A DNA stretch of 63,978 nucleotides from an uncultured Lachnospiraceae bacterium (GTDB taxonomy: Bacteria; Bacillota; Clostridia; Lachnospirales; Lachnospiraceae): NCBI GenBank assembly GCA_947567595.1, contig CANOMQ010000021.1:1-63978 (forward strand), given 5' to 3'. The translations under genes were made by a program, and so were the position numbers. The stretch's first letter is position 1, and every line of letters begins with the position of its first letter. The notes beneath the pieces are model-generated. The model ran no database searches and was not told where the DNA came from. It saw nothing but the letters and a program-made list of their open reading frames with translations. Below, piece by piece: positions 51,470 through 62,616 of the stretch.

Positions 51470-52153
51470 ATGAAGAAAGCTATCTTAGCTACAAAAGTCG
51501 GAATGACTCAAATCTTCAACGAAGACGGTACATTAATTCCCGTAACCGTGCTTCAGGCCGGACCTTGTGTGGTAACACAGGTGAAAACGGTAGAAAACGA
51601 TGGCTACAAGGCAGTTCAGGTCGGCTTTGTAGACAAGAAGGACAGAATCGTCAACAGGGACAAGAGCGGCAAGAAGGAAGTTATCCACAGACACGGCGTA
51701 AACAAGGCGCTCAAAGGCCACTTTGAAAAGGCAGGCGTTTCTTCCAAGAGATTTTTAAGAGAGTTCAAATTTGAAAATGCAGAGGAATATGCATTGGGAA
51801 GCGAAATTAAGGCTGACATCTTTGCAGTTGGAGATAAAGTTGACGCTTCTGCTATTTCCAAGGGAAAAGGGTTTCAGGGTGCAATCAAGAGACACGGACA
51901 GCACAGAGGACCGATGGCACATGGTTCCAAGTTCCACCGTCATCAGGGTTCAAACGGTGCGTGTTCTTCACCGAGCCGCGTATTCAAAGGCAAGGGAATG
52001 CCCGGACACATGGGCTGCGTAAAGGTAACCGTTCAGAACCTTGAGGTTGTAAGAGTAGATACAGAGAAGAACCTGCTTCTGGTAAAGGGCTCCGTACCCG
52101 GACCAAAGAAAGCACTGGTGACACTCAAAGAAACTACGAGAGCAGAGGCGTAA
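51470..52153 (+). CDS. rplC: 50S ribosomal protein L3
   Basis: L3 (227 residues) binds near the 3' end of 23S rRNA and starts 50S assembly. [28 protein letters not shown], and [26 protein letters not shown] (the loop reaching the peptidyl-transferase centre) are clear. It is somewhat longer than the usual 205-210, mainly at the middle and C-terminus. GGAGG is upstream. Confidence 0.98.
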   Translation: MKKAILATKVGMTQIFNEDGTLIPVTVLQAGPCVVTQVKTVENDGYKAVQVGFVDKKDRIVNRDKSGKKEVIHRHGVNKALKGHFEKAGVSSKRFLREFKFENAEEYALGSEIKADIFAVGDKVDASAISKGKGFQGAIKRHGQHRGPMAHGSKFHRHQGSNGACSSPSRVFKGKGMPGHMGCVKVTVQNLEVVRVDTEKNLLLVKGSVPGPKKALVTLKETTRAEA

Positions 52154-52204
52154 AAGCGTAAAAAGTGGTTCGCATAACAGGCGGACGAAAGGAGGACCAT
52201 ACAG

Positions 52205-52825
52205 ATGGCAAAAGTATCTGTTTATAATATGGAAGGCAAGGAAGTTGATACAATCGACTTAAGCGACGCTGTCTTCGGTGTGGAAGTAAATGAACACTTG
52301 GTACACATGGCAGTGGTTCAGCAGCTTGCAAATAAGCGTCAGGGTACGCAGAAAGCAAAAACGCGTTCCGAAGTATCCGGCGGCGGAAAGAAACCGTGGA
52401 GACAAAAGGGAACCGGTCATGCAAGACAGGGTTCTACAAGAGCTCCGCAGTGGAAAGGCGGCGGCGTGGTATTCGCTCCCGTTCCAAGAGATTATTCATT
52501 CAAAATGAACAGGAAAGAAAAGAGAGCCGCATTAAAGTCGGCACTCACAAGCAGAGTTCAGGAGAACAAGCTCATTGTGCTTGACGAACTGAAATTTGAT
52601 GAGATTAAGACAAAGAACTTCAAGACAGTAATAGACAACTTAAACGTGGCAAAGGCATACGTTGTCATCAACGAGAATGATGAGAAGGTTGTTCTTTCAG
52701 CAAGAAACCTTCCGAATGTAGAGACGGCATTGGCAGATAAAATCAATGTTTACGACATTATGAAGGGTGGTACGGTAATCCTCACAAAGGATGCTGCAAA
52801 GACGATTGAGGAGGTGTACGCATAA
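52205..52825 (+). CDS. rplD: 50S ribosomal protein L4
   Basis: L4 (206 residues) lines the exit tunnel through its loop ([24 protein letters not shown]) and in enterobacteria represses the S10 operon by binding its leader. It is the natural suspect for a ligand of the leader at 50799-51076, though this is not shown. It overlaps rplW by one base (TAATG). Confidence 0.98.
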   Translation: MAKVSVYNMEGKEVDTIDLSDAVFGVEVNEHLVHMAVVQQLANKRQGTQKAKTRSEVSGGGKKPWRQKGTGHARQGSTRAPQWKGGGVVFAPVPRDYSFKMNRKEKRAALKSALTSRVQENKLIVLDELKFDEIKTKNFKTVIDNLNVAKAYVVINENDEKVVLSARNLPNVETALADKINVYDIMKGGTVILTKDAAKTIEEVYA

Positions 52826-53124
52826 TGGCAGATATTAAGTATTATGACGTAATCCTTAAACCGGTGATTACGGAGAAGAGCATGGCAGGCATGGGCGACA
52901 AGAAGTATACATTCTTGGTTCATCCGCAGGCAAATAAGTCTCAGGTTAAGGAAGCGGTTGAGAAGATGTTTGAGGGCACAAAGGTTGCTAAAGTAAATAC
53001 CATGAACCTTGACGGCAAGAAAAAGAGACGTGGAATGGTTGTCGGAAAGACAGCAAAGACAAAGAAGGCAATCGTGCAGCTTACCGAGGACAGCAAGGAA
53101 ATTGAGATTTTCACAGGATTATAA
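52825..53124 (+). CDS. rplW: 50S ribosomal protein L23
   Basis: L23 (99 residues) is at the tunnel exit and docks trigger factor and [19 protein letters not shown] and [20 protein letters not shown] are diagnostic. Translation is coupled to rplD through the one-base overlap. A 73-base gap to rplB contains an AAAGGAG SD. Confidence 0.97.
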   Translation: MADIKYYDVILKPVITEKSMAGMGDKKYTFLVHPQANKSQVKEAVEKMFEGTKVAKVNTMNLDGKKKRRGMVVGKTAKTKKAIVQLTEDSKEIEIFTGL

Positions 53125-53197
53125 AATCCGGTAAGCCAAAGTAAGGACTATACACAACAAAAAGTGTGATAATAAATTTAGAAAAGGAGAAACAATC

Positions 53198-54040
53198 ATG
53201 GGAATTAAGACATATAACCCATATACACCTTCGAGAAGAAATATGACAGGCTCCGATTTCTCAGAGATTACAAAGACGACTCCCGAAAAGTCACTTTGCG
53301 TATCCAAGAAGAAGCATTCCGGTCGTAACAATCAGGGTAAAATCACCGTAAGACATCAGGGCGGTGGAAACAGACAGAAATACAGAATTATTGATTTTAA
53401 GAGAAATAAAGATGGTATCAGCGCAAAGGTTATCGGTATTGAGTATGACCCGAACCGTTCGGCAAACATCGCATTAATCTGCTATGAGGACGGACAGAAG
53501 GCATATATCCTCGCTCCGGAAGGATTGACGGACGGAATGAAGGTTATGAACGGACCGGAAGCAGAAATCAGGGTTGGCAACTGCCTGCCGCTTTCTGAAA
53601 TCCCCGTCGGTACAATGATACACAATATCGAGTTGCACCCCGGCAAGGGCGGACAGCTTGTACGCTCCGCAGGTAACAGCGCGCAGCTTATGGCAAAGGA
53701 AGGAAAGTATGCGACACTGCGTCTTCCTTCAGGCGAAATGAGAATGGTTCCCATTGTCTGTCGGGCGTCAATCGGCGTTGTAGGCAACGGCGACCACAAC
53801 CTTATCAAAATCGGTAAAGCGGGACGTAAGCGTCACATGGGTATCAGACCTACAGTCCGCGGTTCTGTCATGAACCCGAATGACCATCCGCACGGTGGTG
53901 GTGAAGGTAAGACAGGAATCGGAAGACCCGGTCCATGCACACCTTGGGGCAAGCCTGCACTTGGTCTTAAGACAAGAAAGAGCAAGAAGGCGTCTAACAA
54001 GCTTATTGTGAGAAGAAGAGACGGAAGAGCGATTAAGTAA
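53198..54040 (+). CDS. rplB: 50S ribosomal protein L2
   Basis: L2 (280 residues), one of the oldest ribosomal proteins, is required for subunit association and peptidyl transfer. [35 protein letters not shown] and [18 protein letters not shown] (with the conserved His) are present. AAAGGAG precedes the ATG. Full length. Confidence 0.98.
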   Translation: MGIKTYNPYTPSRRNMTGSDFSEITKTTPEKSLCVSKKKHSGRNNQGKITVRHQGGGNRQKYRIIDFKRNKDGISAKVIGIEYDPNRSANIALICYEDGQKAYILAPEGLTDGMKVMNGPEAEIRVGNCLPLSEIPVGTMIHNIELHPGKGGQLVRSAGNSAQLMAKEGKYATLRLPSGEMRMVPIVCRASIGVVGNGDHNLIKIGKAGRKRHMGIRPTVRGSVMNPNDHPHGGGEGKTGIGRPGPCTPWGKPALGLKTRKSKKASNKLIVRRRDGRAIK

Positions 54041-54096
54041 TCAATCGCCTTCCCCTTAAAACAGTTTATCGATTATAGACAAGGAGGAATTACCTA

Positions 54097-54378
54097 ATGG
54101 CAAGGTCATTAAAGAAAGGTCCTTTCGCAGACGCAAGCCTTTTAAAAAAGGTTGACGCGATGAATGCGTCAGGAAGCAAATCAGTAATAAAGACATGGTC
54201 ACGTCGTTCTACAATTTTCCCTTCATTCGTAGGGCACACGATTGCGGTTCACGACGGAAGAAAGCATGTGCCTGTATACGTAACGGAAGATATGGTTGGA
54301 CATAAGCTTGGTGAATTCGTTGCAACCAGAACTTACAGAGGACATGGTAAGGACGAAAAGAAATCAAAGGTGAAATAA
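54097..54378 (+). CDS. rpsS: 30S ribosomal protein S19
   Basis: S19 (93 residues) binds in the 30S head with S13. [38 protein letters not shown] and [17 protein letters not shown] are diagnostic. A strong AAGGAGG SD precedes the ATG. Confidence 0.98.
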   Translation: MARSLKKGPFADASLLKKVDAMNASGSKSVIKTWSRRSTIFPSFVGHTIAVHDGRKHVPVYVTEDMVGHKLGEFVATRTYRGHGKDEKKSKVK

Positions 54379-54400
54379 TTAGTTGAGAGGAGGTTCAACC

Positions 54401-54796
54401 GTGGCTAAGGAAAAATATAGCAGAACAAGTTATAAAAGAAAGAGAAACGCAGAAAATAGAGAAACCAGACCGTCAGCAAAGCTCTCTTATGCCAGAGTTT
54501 CGGTTCAGAAGGCTTGCTTCGTATTAGACGCCATCAGGGGCAAGGACGTACAGACCGCATTAGCTATTTTGGAGTACAGTCCGAGATACGCTTCAAGCAT
54601 TATCAAGAAGCTTTTGGAGTCAGCAATCGCAAATGCCGAGAACAATAACGGTATGAATGCCGAGAACCTTTACATTGCAGAGTGCTATGCAAATAAGGGA
54701 CCGACAATGAAGCGCGTAAGACCAAGGGCGCAGGGCAGAGCTTACAGAATCGAAAAGAGAATGAGCCACATTACAATTGTGCTCGATGAGAGATAG
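54401..54796 (+). CDS. rplV: 50S ribosomal protein L22
   Basis: L22 (131 residues) reaches into the exit tunnel with its beta-hairpin ([20 protein letters not shown]). The start is GTG 54401, 7 bases after GAGGAGG; the frame extends to a TTG at 54383 that lies before the SD. The first 20 residues are basic, longer than the E. coli form, as usual in Firmicutes. Confidence 0.96.
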   Translation: MAKEKYSRTSYKRKRNAENRETRPSAKLSYARVSVQKACFVLDAIRGKDVQTALAILEYSPRYASSIIKKLLESAIANAENNNGMNAENLYIAECYANKGPTMKRVRPRAQGRAYRIEKRMSHITIVLDER

Positions 54797-54806
54797 GAGG
54801 AAAAAA

Positions 54807-55463
54807 ATGGGACAGAAAGTTAATCCTCATGGACTGAGAGTCGGCATTATTAAGGATTGGGATTCAAAATGGTATGCTGAGGCTGATTTTGCTGACTGCT
54901 TAGTGGAAGATTATAATATCAGAAAGTTTTTAAAGAAGAAGTTATTTAACGCAGGCATCTCAAAGATTGAAATCGAGAGGGCGTCTGACAGGGTAAAGGT
55001 CATCGTGTTTACGGCAAAGCCCGGTGTTGTAATCGGTAAGGGCGGCGCTGAAATCGAAGTGACAAAGAAAGAGCTTCAGAAGCTTACGGGAAAGAACGTG
55101 CTTGTTGATATTAAAGAGATTAAGAGACCAGACAGGGATGCGCAGCTTGTTGCCGAGAATATCGCGCAGCAGCTTGAGAACCGTGTATCCTTCCGCCGTG
55201 CGATGAAATCCTGCATGGGCAGAACCATGAAGGCAGGCGCACTTGGTATCAAGACAGCAGTTTCAGGACGTCTTGGCGGTGCGGATATGGCACGTACAGA
55301 GTTCTACAGTGAGGGTACAATTCCTCTTCAGACACTAAGAGCAGATATTGATTATGGTTTCGCAGAGGCAGATACAACCTACGGAAAGTTAGGCGTAAAG
55401 GTTTGGATCTACAAGGGCGAAGTACTTCCTACAAAGGGAAACAAGGAAGGGAGCGATAAATAA
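54807..55463 (+). CDS. rpsC: 30S ribosomal protein S3
   Basis: S3 (218 residues) guards the mRNA entry channel. [23 protein letters not shown], the KH domain [21 protein letters not shown], and the C-terminal [16 protein letters not shown] are typical. ATG 54807 follows AGGAGG; the frame upstream lies in rplV. It overlaps rplP by one base. Confidence 0.98.
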   Translation: MGQKVNPHGLRVGIIKDWDSKWYAEADFADCLVEDYNIRKFLKKKLFNAGISKIEIERASDRVKVIVFTAKPGVVIGKGGAEIEVTKKELQKLTGKNVLVDIKEIKRPDRDAQLVAENIAQQLENRVSFRRAMKSCMGRTMKAGALGIKTAVSGRLGGADMARTEFYSEGTIPLQTLRADIDYGFAEADTTYGKLGVKVWIYKGEVLPTKGNKEGSDK

Positions 55464-55900
55464 TGTTAATGCCAAAAAGAGTAAAACATCGTAAGCAGTT
55501 CCGCGGTACAATGAGAGGCAAGGCTACGAGAGGTAACACGATTACTTACGGTGAGTACGGTATCATTGCAACAGAGCCGTGCTGGATTAAATCAAATCAG
55601 ATAGAAGCAGCCCGTATTGCCATGACACGTCACATTAAGCGTGGTGGTAAGGTATGGATTAAGATTTTCCCGGATAAGCCTGTAACGGCAAAGCCGGCTG
55701 AAACGCGAATGGGTTCCGGTAAGGGAACACTGGAGTACTGGGTAGCAGTTGTAAAGCCCGGTCGTGTAATGTTTGAAATCAGCGGAGTAGCTGAGGATGT
55801 CGCAAAAGAGGCGTTACGTCTTGCAACACACAAGCTTCCTTGCAAGTGTAAGATCGTTTCGAAAGCAGATTTGGAAGGCGGTGCAGTAAATGAAAACTAA
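55463..55900 (+). CDS. rplP: 50S ribosomal protein L16
   Basis: L16 (145 residues) lies near the A-site tRNA elbow. [28 protein letters not shown]-like ([23 protein letters not shown]) and [19 protein letters not shown] are diagnostic. Coupled to rpsC by TAATG, and its end overlaps rpmC by 11 bases. Confidence 0.98.
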   Translation: MLMPKRVKHRKQFRGTMRGKATRGNTITYGEYGIIATEPCWIKSNQIEAARIAMTRHIKRGGKVWIKIFPDKPVTAKPAETRMGSGKGTLEYWVAVVKPGRVMFEISGVAEDVAKEALRLATHKLPCKCKIVSKADLEGGAVNEN

Positions 55901-56099
55901 GAAGTATGTTGAAGATTTAAGAACCAAATCATCCGCAGAATTATCGCAGGAATTAGTCGCTGCAAAGAAGGAACTTTTCAATTTGAGATTTCAGAATGCA
56001 ACAAATCAGTTGGACAATACGGCAAGAATTAAAGAGGTAAGGAAAAACATCGCCAGAATTCAGACCGTAATGACTGCAAAGCTGAAAAACGTAGAGTAG
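55890..56099 (+). CDS. rpmC: 50S ribosomal protein L29
   Basis: L29 (69 residues) is a two-helix protein at the tunnel exit beside L23. [28 protein letters not shown] and [18 protein letters not shown] are the paired helices. It starts inside rplP. Normal length. Confidence 0.96.
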   Translation: MKTKKYVEDLRTKSSAELSQELVAAKKELFNLRFQNATNQLDNTARIKEVRKNIARIQTVMTAKLKNVE

Positions 56100-56112
56100 G
56101 AGGGAAACGGTC

Positions 56113-56367
56113 GTGGAAAGAAATTTAAGAAAAACACGTACAGGCAAAGTTGTGAGCAACAAAATGCAGAAAACCATCGTGGTTGCCGTAGAAGATCATG
56201 TTAAGCATCCTCTTTACGGAAAAATCGTTAAGAGAACTTACAAGTTAAAAGCACATGACGAGAACAACGAGTGCAACATTGGCGATACAGTAAAAGTAAT
56301 GGAGACAAGACCTTTATCAAAGGATAAGAGATGGAGACTTGTTGAGATTGTTGAGAAAGTAAAATAG
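56113..56367 (+). CDS. rpsQ: 30S ribosomal protein S17
   Basis: S17 (84 residues), an OB-fold primary 16S rRNA binder. [25 protein letters not shown] and YKAHDENN-like ([30 protein letters not shown]) are clear. The start is GTG 56113, after TAGGAGGG. Confidence 0.97.
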   Translation: MERNLRKTRTGKVVSNKMQKTIVVAVEDHVKHPLYGKIVKRTYKLKAHDENNECNIGDTVKVMETRPLSKDKRWRLVEIVEKVK

Positions 56368-56410
56368 ATTTTAAAAATCGCGTGCGCGCGGTTTTGGAAG
56401 GAGAATTAGC

Positions 56411-56779
56411 ATGATACAACAGGAAAGCAGACTGAAGGTCGCTGATAATACTGGTGCGAAAGAATTACTTTGCATTCGTGTTATGGGCGGTTCGACAAGA
56501 AGATATGCAGGCATCGGCGATATCATTGTTGCCAGCGTTAAAGATGCAACACCAGGCGGCGTTGTAAAAAAAGGCGATGTTGTAAAAGCAGTCGTTGTAC
56601 GTACCGTAAAGGGCGCCCGTCGCAAGGACGGTTCTTATATTAAATTTGATGAAAATGCTGCTGTTATCATAAAGGATGATAAGACTCCGAGAGGAACACG
56701 TATTTTTGGACCAGTGGCAAGAGAGCTTCGTGAGAAACAGTTTATGAAGATTGTTTCCTTAGCTCCTGAAGTATTATAA
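56411..56779 (+). CDS. rplN: 50S ribosomal protein L14
   Basis: L14 (122 residues) forms inter-subunit bridges. [24 protein letters not shown] and [19 protein letters not shown] are hallmarks. First gene of the classical spc part, yet no promoter or terminator separates it from rpsQ, so S10 and spc are one unit here. Confidence 0.98.
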   Translation: MIQQESRLKVADNTGAKELLCIRVMGGSTRRYAGIGDIIVASVKDATPGGVVKKGDVVKAVVVRTVKGARRKDGSYIKFDENAAVIIKDDKTPRGTRIFGPVARELREKQFMKIVSLAPEVL

Positions 56780-56791
56780 GGAGGTGCCGGA

Positions 56792-57097
56792 ATGTTAAAG
56801 ATTAAAAAGGGCGATACCGTAAAGATAATTACCGGTAAGGACAAAGATAAAGAAGGTAAGGTTTTGTCTGTTGATACAAAGAAGTCAAAGGTTTTGGTAG
56901 AGGGAATCAACATGGTGACAAAGCACGCAAAGCCTTCTGCCGCAAATCAGAATGGCGGTATTATCCAGAAAGAAGCTCCGATTGATATTTCAAACGTAAT
57001 GTATCTTCATAAGGGCAAGGCGACAAGAGTCGGCTTCAAGATGGATGGGGATAAGAAAGTACGTTTCGCAAAGACAACAGGCGAGGTTATTGATTAA
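56792..57097 (+). CDS. rplX: 50S ribosomal protein L24
   Basis: L24 (101 residues) starts 50S assembly. The N-terminal KOW motif [22 protein letters not shown] and [13 protein letters not shown] are diagnostic. AAGGAGG lies before the ATG; 12 bases from rplN. Confidence 0.97.
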   Translation: MLKIKKGDTVKIITGKDKDKEGKVLSVDTKKSKVLVEGINMVTKHAKPSAANQNGGIIQKEAPIDISNVMYLHKGKATRVGFKMDGDKKVRFAKTTGEVID

Positions 57098-57121
57098 TTC
57101 TATGAAAGGAGGTCTAAACCG

Positions 57122-57664
57122 GTGAGTAGACTAAAGGATATATACAAAAGCGAGATCATGGACGCCATGATTAAGAAGTTCGGATATAAAAATGCTTTGG
57201 AAGTTCCCAAGCTTGACAAGATTGTCATTAATATGGGCGTCGGCGAAGCAAAGGAAAATGCAAAGGCTTTGGAATCCGCTGTAAAGGATCTTGAGATAAT
57301 AGCAGGTCAGAAGGTTGTTACGACAAAGGCAAAGAAGGCAATTGCAAACTTCAAAATTCGTGAGGGTATGGCAATCGGCTGCAAGGTAACGCTTCGCGGT
57401 GAGAAAATGTATGAGTTCCTTGACCGTCTTGTAAACCTTGCGCTTCCCCGTGTACGTGACTTCAGAGGTGTCAATCCCAACGGATTTGACGGCAGGGGAA
57501 ATTATGCACTTGGTATCAAGGAGCAGATTATCTTCCCTGAAATCGAGTATGACAAGGTAGACAAGGTAAGGGGTATGGACATCATATTTGTTACAACTGC
57601 TAAGACAGATGAAGAGGCACGCGAGCTGTTAAGACAGTTCAATATGCCATTCGCAAAATCATAA
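57122..57664 (+). CDS. rplE: 50S ribosomal protein L5
   Basis: L5 (180 residues) binds 5S rRNA and contacts P-site t[44 protein letters not shown] and [20 protein letters not shown] are clear. The start is GTG 57122 after AAAGGAGG. Confidence 0.98.
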   Translation: MSRLKDIYKSEIMDAMIKKFGYKNALEVPKLDKIVINMGVGEAKENAKALESAVKDLEIIAGQKVVTTKAKKAIANFKIREGMAIGCKVTLRGEKMYEFLDRLVNLALPRVRDFRGVNPNGFDGRGNYALGIKEQIIFPEIEYDKVDKVRGMDIIFVTTAKTDEEARELLRQFNMPFAKS

Positions 57665-57678
57665 GGAGGTAAATTCTC

Positions 57679-57864
57679 ATGGCTAAAACAGCAATGAAAA
57701 TCAAACAGCAGCGTAAACCGAAGTTTTCGACACAGCAGTACAGCCGCTGCAGAATCTGTGGCCGTCCGCACGCTTACTTAAGAAAATACGGAATTTGCAG
57801 AATCTGCTTCCGTGAGCTGGCATACAAGGGACAGATTCCCGGCGTGAAGAAAGCAAGCTGGTAA
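57679..57864 (+). CDS. rpsZ: 30S ribosomal protein S14, zinc-binding type Z
   Basis: The short, zinc-containing S14 (61 residues) of Gram-positives, with two Cys pairs in [20 protein letters not shown] that chelate zinc. Zinc-free paralogues replace it under zinc starvation in some species; none is in this window. AAGGAGG precedes the ATG. Confidence 0.97.
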   Translation: MAKTAMKIKQQRKPKFSTQQYSRCRICGRPHAYLRKYGICRICFRELAYKGQIPGVKKASW

Positions 57865-57891
57865 AACGAAAAGAATAAGGAGGAAACTGAA

Positions 57892-58293
57892 ATGACAATG
57901 AGTGATCCGATTGCAGATATGCTTACAAGAATTCGTAACGCGAACACTGCAAAGCATGATACAGTAGATGTTCCTTCATCAAAGATGAAGCTTGCTATCG
58001 CACAGATTCTGTTAGATGAAGGTTATATTAGAGCGTTCGATGTTGTTGAGGACGGTACATTCAAGACAATCCACATCACATTGAAGTATGGCGCAGACAA
58101 GAACGAGAGAATTATCACAGGTTTGAAGAGAATTTCGAAGCCCGGTCTTCGTATCTATGCAGGCAAGGATGAGCTGCCGAAGGTTCTTGGCGGACTTGGC
58201 ATTGCGATTATTTCGACAAATCAGGGTGTCATTACCGATAAGGAAGCAAGAAAGCTTCAGGTCGGCGGTGAAGTATTAGCATTCATATGGTAA
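57892..58293 (+). CDS. rpsH: 30S ribosomal protein S8
   Basis: S8 (133 residues) binds the central 16S domain and in E. coli represses the spc operon. [31 protein letters not shown] and [20 protein letters not shown] are diagnostic. The SD is AAGGAGG. Confidence 0.98.
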   Translation: MTMSDPIADMLTRIRNANTAKHDTVDVPSSKMKLAIAQILLDEGYIRAFDVVEDGTFKTIHITLKYGADKNERIITGLKRISKPGLRIYAGKDELPKVLGGLGIAIISTNQGVITDKEARKLQVGGEVLAFIW

Positions 58294-58338
58294 AAACGAA
58301 ACGGTAGTTATAGACTAAATAAATTAGGAGGTACGGGC

Positions 58339-58881
58339 ATGTCACGTATAGGAAGAATGCCAATCGCAATTCCCGCAGGTGTGACTGTGGAAGTTGCAGA
58401 AAATAACAAAGTGACTGTAAAAGGTCCTAAGGGAACACTTGAGAGAGTGCTTCCGGCCGAGATGGAAATCAAGGTTGAGAACGGAGAGGTAACGGTTACA
58501 AGACCGAATGACTTAAAGAAAATGAAGTCTTTACATGGTCTGACAAGAACACTGATTAACAACATGGTTGTCGGTGTAACAGCAGGCTATGAGAAGAAGC
58601 TTGAGGTAAATGGTGTCGGCTACAGAGCGGCAAAGGCAGGAAAGAAGCTGACATTATCTTTGGGATATTCGCACCCTGTTGAGATGACAGATCCGGAAGG
58701 TATTGAAACAGTACTGGAAGGCACAAATGTCATTATCGTAAAGGGTATTGATAAAGAAAAAGTTGGACAATTCGCGGCTGAAATCAGAGATAAGAGAAGA
58801 CCGGAGCCTTATAAGGGCAAGGGTATCAAGTATGCTGATGAGACAATCAGACGTAAAGTTGGTAAGACTGGTAAAAAGTAA
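58339..58881 (+). CDS. rplF: 50S ribosomal protein L6
   Basis: L6 (180 residues) lies near the factor-binding site. [18 protein letters not shown] at the start and [13 protein letters not shown]-like ([28 protein letters not shown]) at the end are typical. TTAGGAGG SD. Duplicate L6 domains fill the length. Confidence 0.98.
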   Translation: MSRIGRMPIAIPAGVTVEVAENNKVTVKGPKGTLERVLPAEMEIKVENGEVTVTRPNDLKKMKSLHGLTRTLINNMVVGVTAGYEKKLEVNGVGYRAAKAGKKLTLSLGYSHPVEMTDPEGIETVLEGTNVIIVKGIDKEKVGQFAAEIRDKRRPEPYKGKGIKYADETIRRKVGKTGKK

Positions 58882-58899
58882 ATAAGGAGGGCGTAAGAA

Positions 58900-59268
58900 A
58901 TGGTTAGCAAGAGATCAAGAGCAGAATTGCGTGCAAAAAAGCACATGAGAATACGTAACCGTTTAAGCGGTACAACTGAAAGACCACGTTTAGCGGTATT
59001 CAGAAGCAATAATCATATGTATGCTCAAATTATTGACGATACAGTTGGAAACACCTTAGTTGCAGCTTCTACAGTGGAGAAGGAAGTAAAGGCTGAGCTG
59101 GAGCACACCAATGACGTTGATGCAGCAGCATATTTAGGTAAGGTCATTGCAAAAAGAGCAATGGATAAGGGTATTACAGAAGTGGTTTTTGACAGAGGCG
59201 GCTTTTTATACCACGGAAAAATCAAAGCTTTAGCTGAGGCGGCAAGAGAAGCCGGCTTGGTATTCTAG
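58900..59268 (+). CDS. rplR: 50S ribosomal protein L18
   Basis: L18 (122 residues) carries 5S rRNA into the 50S with L5. [41 protein letters not shown] and [25 protein letters not shown] are diagnostic. AAGGAGG precedes the ATG. Confidence 0.98.
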   Translation: MVSKRSRAELRAKKHMRIRNRLSGTTERPRLAVFRSNNHMYAQIIDDTVGNTLVAASTVEKEVKAELEHTNDVDAAAYLGKVIAKRAMDKGITEVVFDRGGFLYHGKIKALAEAAREAGLVF

Positions 59269-59284
59269 GAAGGGAGAAAATCAC

Positions 59285-59794
59285 ATGAAACGTACAATCA
59301 TTGATGCTAGTCAGCTTGAATTAACAGATAAGGTTGTTACCATTAAGCGTGTAACCAAGACTGTTAAAGGTGGACGTAACATGCGTTTTACCGCTTTGGT
59401 CGTTGTAGGTGACGGAAACGGTCACGTGGGCGCCGGACTTGGTAAAGCCGTAGAAATCCCTGAAGCGATTCGTAAGGGAAAGGAAGACGCAATCAAGAAC
59501 CTTGTAAACATTGCACTTGATGAGAATAAGTCAATTACACATGACTTTATTGGAAATTATGGTTCTTCCAGCGTATTATTAAAGAGAGCTCCCGAAGGTA
59601 CAGGTATCATCGCAGGCGGTCCTGCGCGTATCGTGTGCGAGCTTGCAGGTATTAAGAACATCCGTACGAAGTCTTTGGGCTCTAACAATAAGCAGAACGT
59701 CGTACTTTCTACCATAGCAGGTCTTTCACAGTTAAAGACACCGGAACAGGTAGCTGCAAATCGTGGGAAATCTATCGACGAGATTATGGCGTAG
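59285..59794 (+). CDS. rpsE: 30S ribosomal protein S5
   Basis: S5 (169 residues) takes part in decoding fidelity and mRNA unwinding. [28 protein letters not shown] (RNA-binding domain) and [19 protein letters not shown] are clear. AGGGAG SD, 16 bases after rplR. Confidence 0.98.
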   Translation: MKRTIIDASQLELTDKVVTIKRVTKTVKGGRNMRFTALVVVGDGNGHVGAGLGKAVEIPEAIRKGKEDAIKNLVNIALDENKSITHDFIGNYGSSSVLLKRAPEGTGIIAGGPARIVCELAGIKNIRTKSLGSNNKQNVVLSTIAGLSQLKTPEQVAANRGKSIDEIMA

Positions 59795-59807
59795 GAGGTA
59801 GATTAAA

Positions 59808-59993
59808 ATGGCAAAAACATTAAAAGTTACTTTGGTGAAATCGACAATCGGTGCAGTTCCCAAGAACAAGGCGACTGTTGAGGCGATGGGACTGACAAAG
59901 CTTCACAAGACAGTAGAGCTTCCTGACAATGCTGCAACGAGAGGGATGATACGCAAAGTAAATCATTTAGTTAAAGTTGAAGAAGCGGAATAA
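59808..59993 (+). CDS. rpmD: 50S ribosomal protein L30
   Basis: L30 (61 residues), short bacterial form: [25 protein letters not shown] and [24 protein letters not shown] directly after rpsE. Confidence 0.96.
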   Translation: MAKTLKVTLVKSTIGAVPKNKATVEAMGLTKLHKTVELPDNAATRGMIRKVNHLVKVEEAE

Positions 59994-60007
59994 GGAGGTG
60001 TCAGAAA

Positions 60008-60454
60008 ATGAGTTTAGAATTATCGAATTTAAGACCTGCTGAAGGCTCTAAACATAGTGATAATTTTAGAAGAGGCCGCGGACATGGCTCAGGAAACGGC
60101 AAAACAGCCGGCAAGGGTCATAAAGGACAGAAGGCTCGTTCAGGAGCTCCGAGGGCGGGCTTTGAAGGCGGACAGATGCCTTTATACAGACGTATTCCTA
60201 AGAGAGGTTTCCACAACAGAAACACAAAGGAAATCGTTGCGATTAATCTTGAAGAATTGGAAAGATTTGAAGCTGGTGCTACTGTTTCAGTAGATACTTT
60301 AATTGAAACCGGAATCGTGAAAAATCCCAGAGATGGAGTGAAGATTTTAGGCAGAGGAGAATTAACCAAGAAACTCAATGTTCAGGCGAATGCATTTAGT
60401 GCGTCTGCAAAGGAGAAGATTGAAGCACTTGGTGGAACAGCAGAGGTGATCTAA
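60008..60454 (+). CDS. rplO: 50S ribosomal protein L15
   Basis: L15 (148 residues) stabilises the 50S core. [38 protein letters not shown] and [18 protein letters not shown] are typical. Its stop overlaps the secY start by one base (TAATG), coupling the two. Confidence 0.98.
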   Translation: MSLELSNLRPAEGSKHSDNFRRGRGHGSGNGKTAGKGHKGQKARSGAPRAGFEGGQMPLYRRIPKRGFHNRNTKEIVAINLEELERFEAGATVSVDTLIETGIVKNPRDGVKILGRGELTKKLNVQANAFSASAKEKIEALGGTAEVI

Positions 60455-61767
60455 TGTTTGCTACATTAAAGAACGCTTTTAAGATTAAAGAAATACGGAG
60501 CAAGCTGCTGTTTACCTTTTTCATGCTGATTGTAATCCGTTTTGGTTCCCAGCTTCCTATTCCGGGTGTAAACAGAGACTATTTTTCATCATGGTTTGAA
60601 GCGCAGACTGGTGGGGCGTTTAACTTTTTTGATGCATTTACAGGCGGTTCTTTTTCAAGAATGTCTGTATTTGCATTGAACATCACTCCCTATATTACCT
60701 CTTCCATCATTATACAGCTCCTCACGATTGCAATTCCCAAGCTTGAGGAAATGCAAAAGGACGGAGAGGACGGAAGAAAGAAGCTCGCGTCCATTACGCG
60801 TTATGTAACGGTTGCCTTGGCGCTCATTGAAAGTGGTGTTATGGCGATTGGCTTTGGTAATCAGGGACTGCTTCAGAAGTATGGGCCACTGGAGGTTATC
60901 ACAGTAATTGCGGTGCTGACAGCGGGCAGTGCGTTCCTGATGTGGATTGGCGAGCGTATTACGGAGAACGGTGTGGGCAACGGTATTTCCATCGTGCTGG
61001 TAATCAACATTATTTCCCGCCTGCCGGACGACTTTGCAAGCCTGTATGAGCAGTTCTGTCAGGGAAAATCCATTCCTTTGGCAGTTGTTGCCGGACTGGT
61101 AATTCTTGCGATTATCTTGGCAATGGTTGTTTTCGTCGTAGTGCTCAACAGTGCCGTGCGCAAAATCCCGGTGCAGTACGCGAAGAAAATTCAGGGAAAT
61201 AAGATGGTTGGCGGTCAGATGACATATCTTCCGTTAAAGGTAAATACCGCAGGTGTTATTCCGATTATCTTTTCTTCATCATTAATGCAGTTCCCGATTG
61301 TAATATCTACCTTGGTGGGTTATAACGGAAGTGGCGTATGGAGACAGATTTTGAACGGGTTAAATCAGGATAACTGGTGTAATCCGAGCCAGTTGAGCTA
61401 TTCCATCGGTCTTGTGGTATATATTGTATTGACAATATTCTTTGCATACTTCTATACATCACTGACATTCAATCCTTTGGAGATTGCAAATAATATGAAG
61501 AAACAGGGCGGTTTTATTCCGGGTATCAGACCGGGTAAGCCTACCAGCGATTATCTGACAAAGGTGCTCAATGCCATTATTTTCATTGGTGCAATCGGTC
61601 TTGTAATCGTTGCAGTGGTACCGTTCTTCTTTAACGGTGTGTTTAATGCATCTGTTTCTTTTGGCGGAACAAGCTTAATCATTATTGTAAGCGTTGTGCT
61701 GGAAACAATTAAACAGATTGAGTCACAGATGCTTGTACGCAACTATAAAGGCTTTTTGAATGATTAA
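60454..61767 (+). CDS. secY: preprotein translocase channel subunit SecY
   Basis: SecY (437 residues) forms the protein-conducting channel with SecE/SecG; ten hydrophobic segments are visible. Signatures are FGSQLPIPGVNRDYF near the plug, GGSFSRMSVFALNITPYITSSIIIQLL, the RKIPVQYAK loop and KPTSDYLTKVLN near the C-terminal loops that contact SecA and ribosomes. Translationally coupled to rplO. Confidence 0.98.
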   Translation: MFATLKNAFKIKEIRSKLLFTFFMLIVIRFGSQLPIPGVNRDYFSSWFEAQTGGAFNFFDAFTGGSFSRMSVFALNITPYITSSIIIQLLTIAIPKLEEMQKDGEDGRKKLASITRYVTVALALIESGVMAIGFGNQGLLQKYGPLEVITVIAVLTAGSAFLMWIGERITENGVGNGISIVLVINIISRLPDDFASLYEQFCQGKSIPLAVVAGLVILAIILAMVVFVVVLNSAVRKIPVQYAKKIQGNKMVGGQMTYLPLKVNTAGVIPIIFSSSLMQFPIVISTLVGYNGSGVWRQILNGLNQDNWCNPSQLSYSIGLVVYIVLTIFFAYFYTSLTFNPLEIANNMKKQGGFIPGIRPGKPTSDYLTKVLNAIIFIGAIGLVIVAVVPFFFNGVFNASVSFGGTSLIIIVSVVLETIKQIESQMLVRNYKGFLND

Positions 61768-61792
61768 TCATAAACAGCCGGACGACAATAGG

Positions 61793-61812
61793 AGCAAAGC
61801 GCAGGCTTTGCT
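61793..61812 (+). promoter_or_regulatory. hairpin in the secY-adk gap
   Basis: An 8-bp perfect stem AGCAAAGC/GCTTTGCT closes the tetraloop GCAG; outer bases 61780-61788 and 61820-61826 may extend it imperfectly. No T-run follows. The 61768-61948 gap has no gene or clear promoter. It may tune readthrough or processing between secY and adk. Confidence 0.4.
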
Positions 61813-61948
61813 TCTGTACGTTGTCCCGAAATGAAAGGACGTAAATGCCTTGAATTGAGGATATTCGTGTATTCGCGGGAATATGCTGAATTGAAGGTAT
61901 TAAGGAACTTATTTCAGTTTTTCATTGCAAATAAAAGGAGGACACAGG

Positions 61949-62590
61949 ATGAAGATTATTATGTTGGGTGCACCCGGTGCAGGAAAAGGAACACAGGCAA
62001 AAATGATAGCGGAGAAGTTTGCTATCCCCCATGTTTCAACAGGCGATATTTTCCGCGCGAACATCAAGAACGGCACGGAGCTTGGCATGGAAGCGAAGAA
62101 GTACATGGATCAGGGACTGCTTGTACCCGATGAGCTTACCGTAAAAATTCTTTTGGACAGGGTGGCAAAGGAGGACTGCAAGAACGGGTACGTGCTTGAC
62201 GGTTTCCCAAGAACAATACCACAGGCGCAGGTGCTTGATAAAGCGCTCACGGAGCTTGGCGATAAAATTGATTACGCAATTAACGTAGATGTTCCTGATG
62301 AGAATATCATCAGCAGAATGTCAGGAAGACGTGCCTGCGTGACATGCGGCGCGACCTATCATCTTGTCCACATTCCGCCTAAGAGCGAGGGCGTTTGTGA
62401 TACCTGCGGTTCCGAGCTTATTCTGCGCGACGACGACAAGCCGGAGACCGTAAAAAACCGTTTGGACGTATATCATAAGCAGACACAGCCTCTGATTGAC
62501 TTTTATGAGCAGAAGGGCGTTTTAAAGTCGGTTGACGGTACGCAGGACATGAAGGACGTATTTGCGGCGATTGTGGATATTTTGAAATAA
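61949..62590 (+). CDS. adk: adenylate kinase
   Basis: Adk (213 residues) interconverts ATP + AMP and two ADP. P-loop [12 protein letters not shown] at the start, the AMP-binding [15 protein letters not shown] near 85, and the long LID domain with four Cys (CVTC...CDTC) that bind zinc, as in Gram-positives. ATG 61949 follows AAAAGGAGG; the frame is open earlier but before the SD. Confidence 0.98.
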   Translation: MKIIMLGAPGAGKGTQAKMIAEKFAIPHVSTGDIFRANIKNGTELGMEAKKYMDQGLLVPDELTVKILLDRVAKEDCKNGYVLDGFPRTIPQAQVLDKALTELGDKIDYAINVDVPDENIISRMSGRRACVTCGATYHLVHIPPKSEGVCDTCGSELILRDDDKPETVKNRLDVYHKQTQPLIDFYEQKGVLKSVDGTQDMKDVFAAIVDILK

Positions 62591-62616
62591 TCGTAGAAGA
62601 TGTGAGGAAATGGAAG

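Noticed and set aside
19040-58230. Several TTCGACA-like matches to the Spo0A box, for example in gmd and rpsH.
   Set aside because: All are inside coding regions, not near promoters, and the 7-base motif is expected by chance.
61831-62133. A 100-codon + strand frame across the secY-adk gap and adk start.
   Set aside because: It overlaps adk in another frame, has no SD or recognisable domain.
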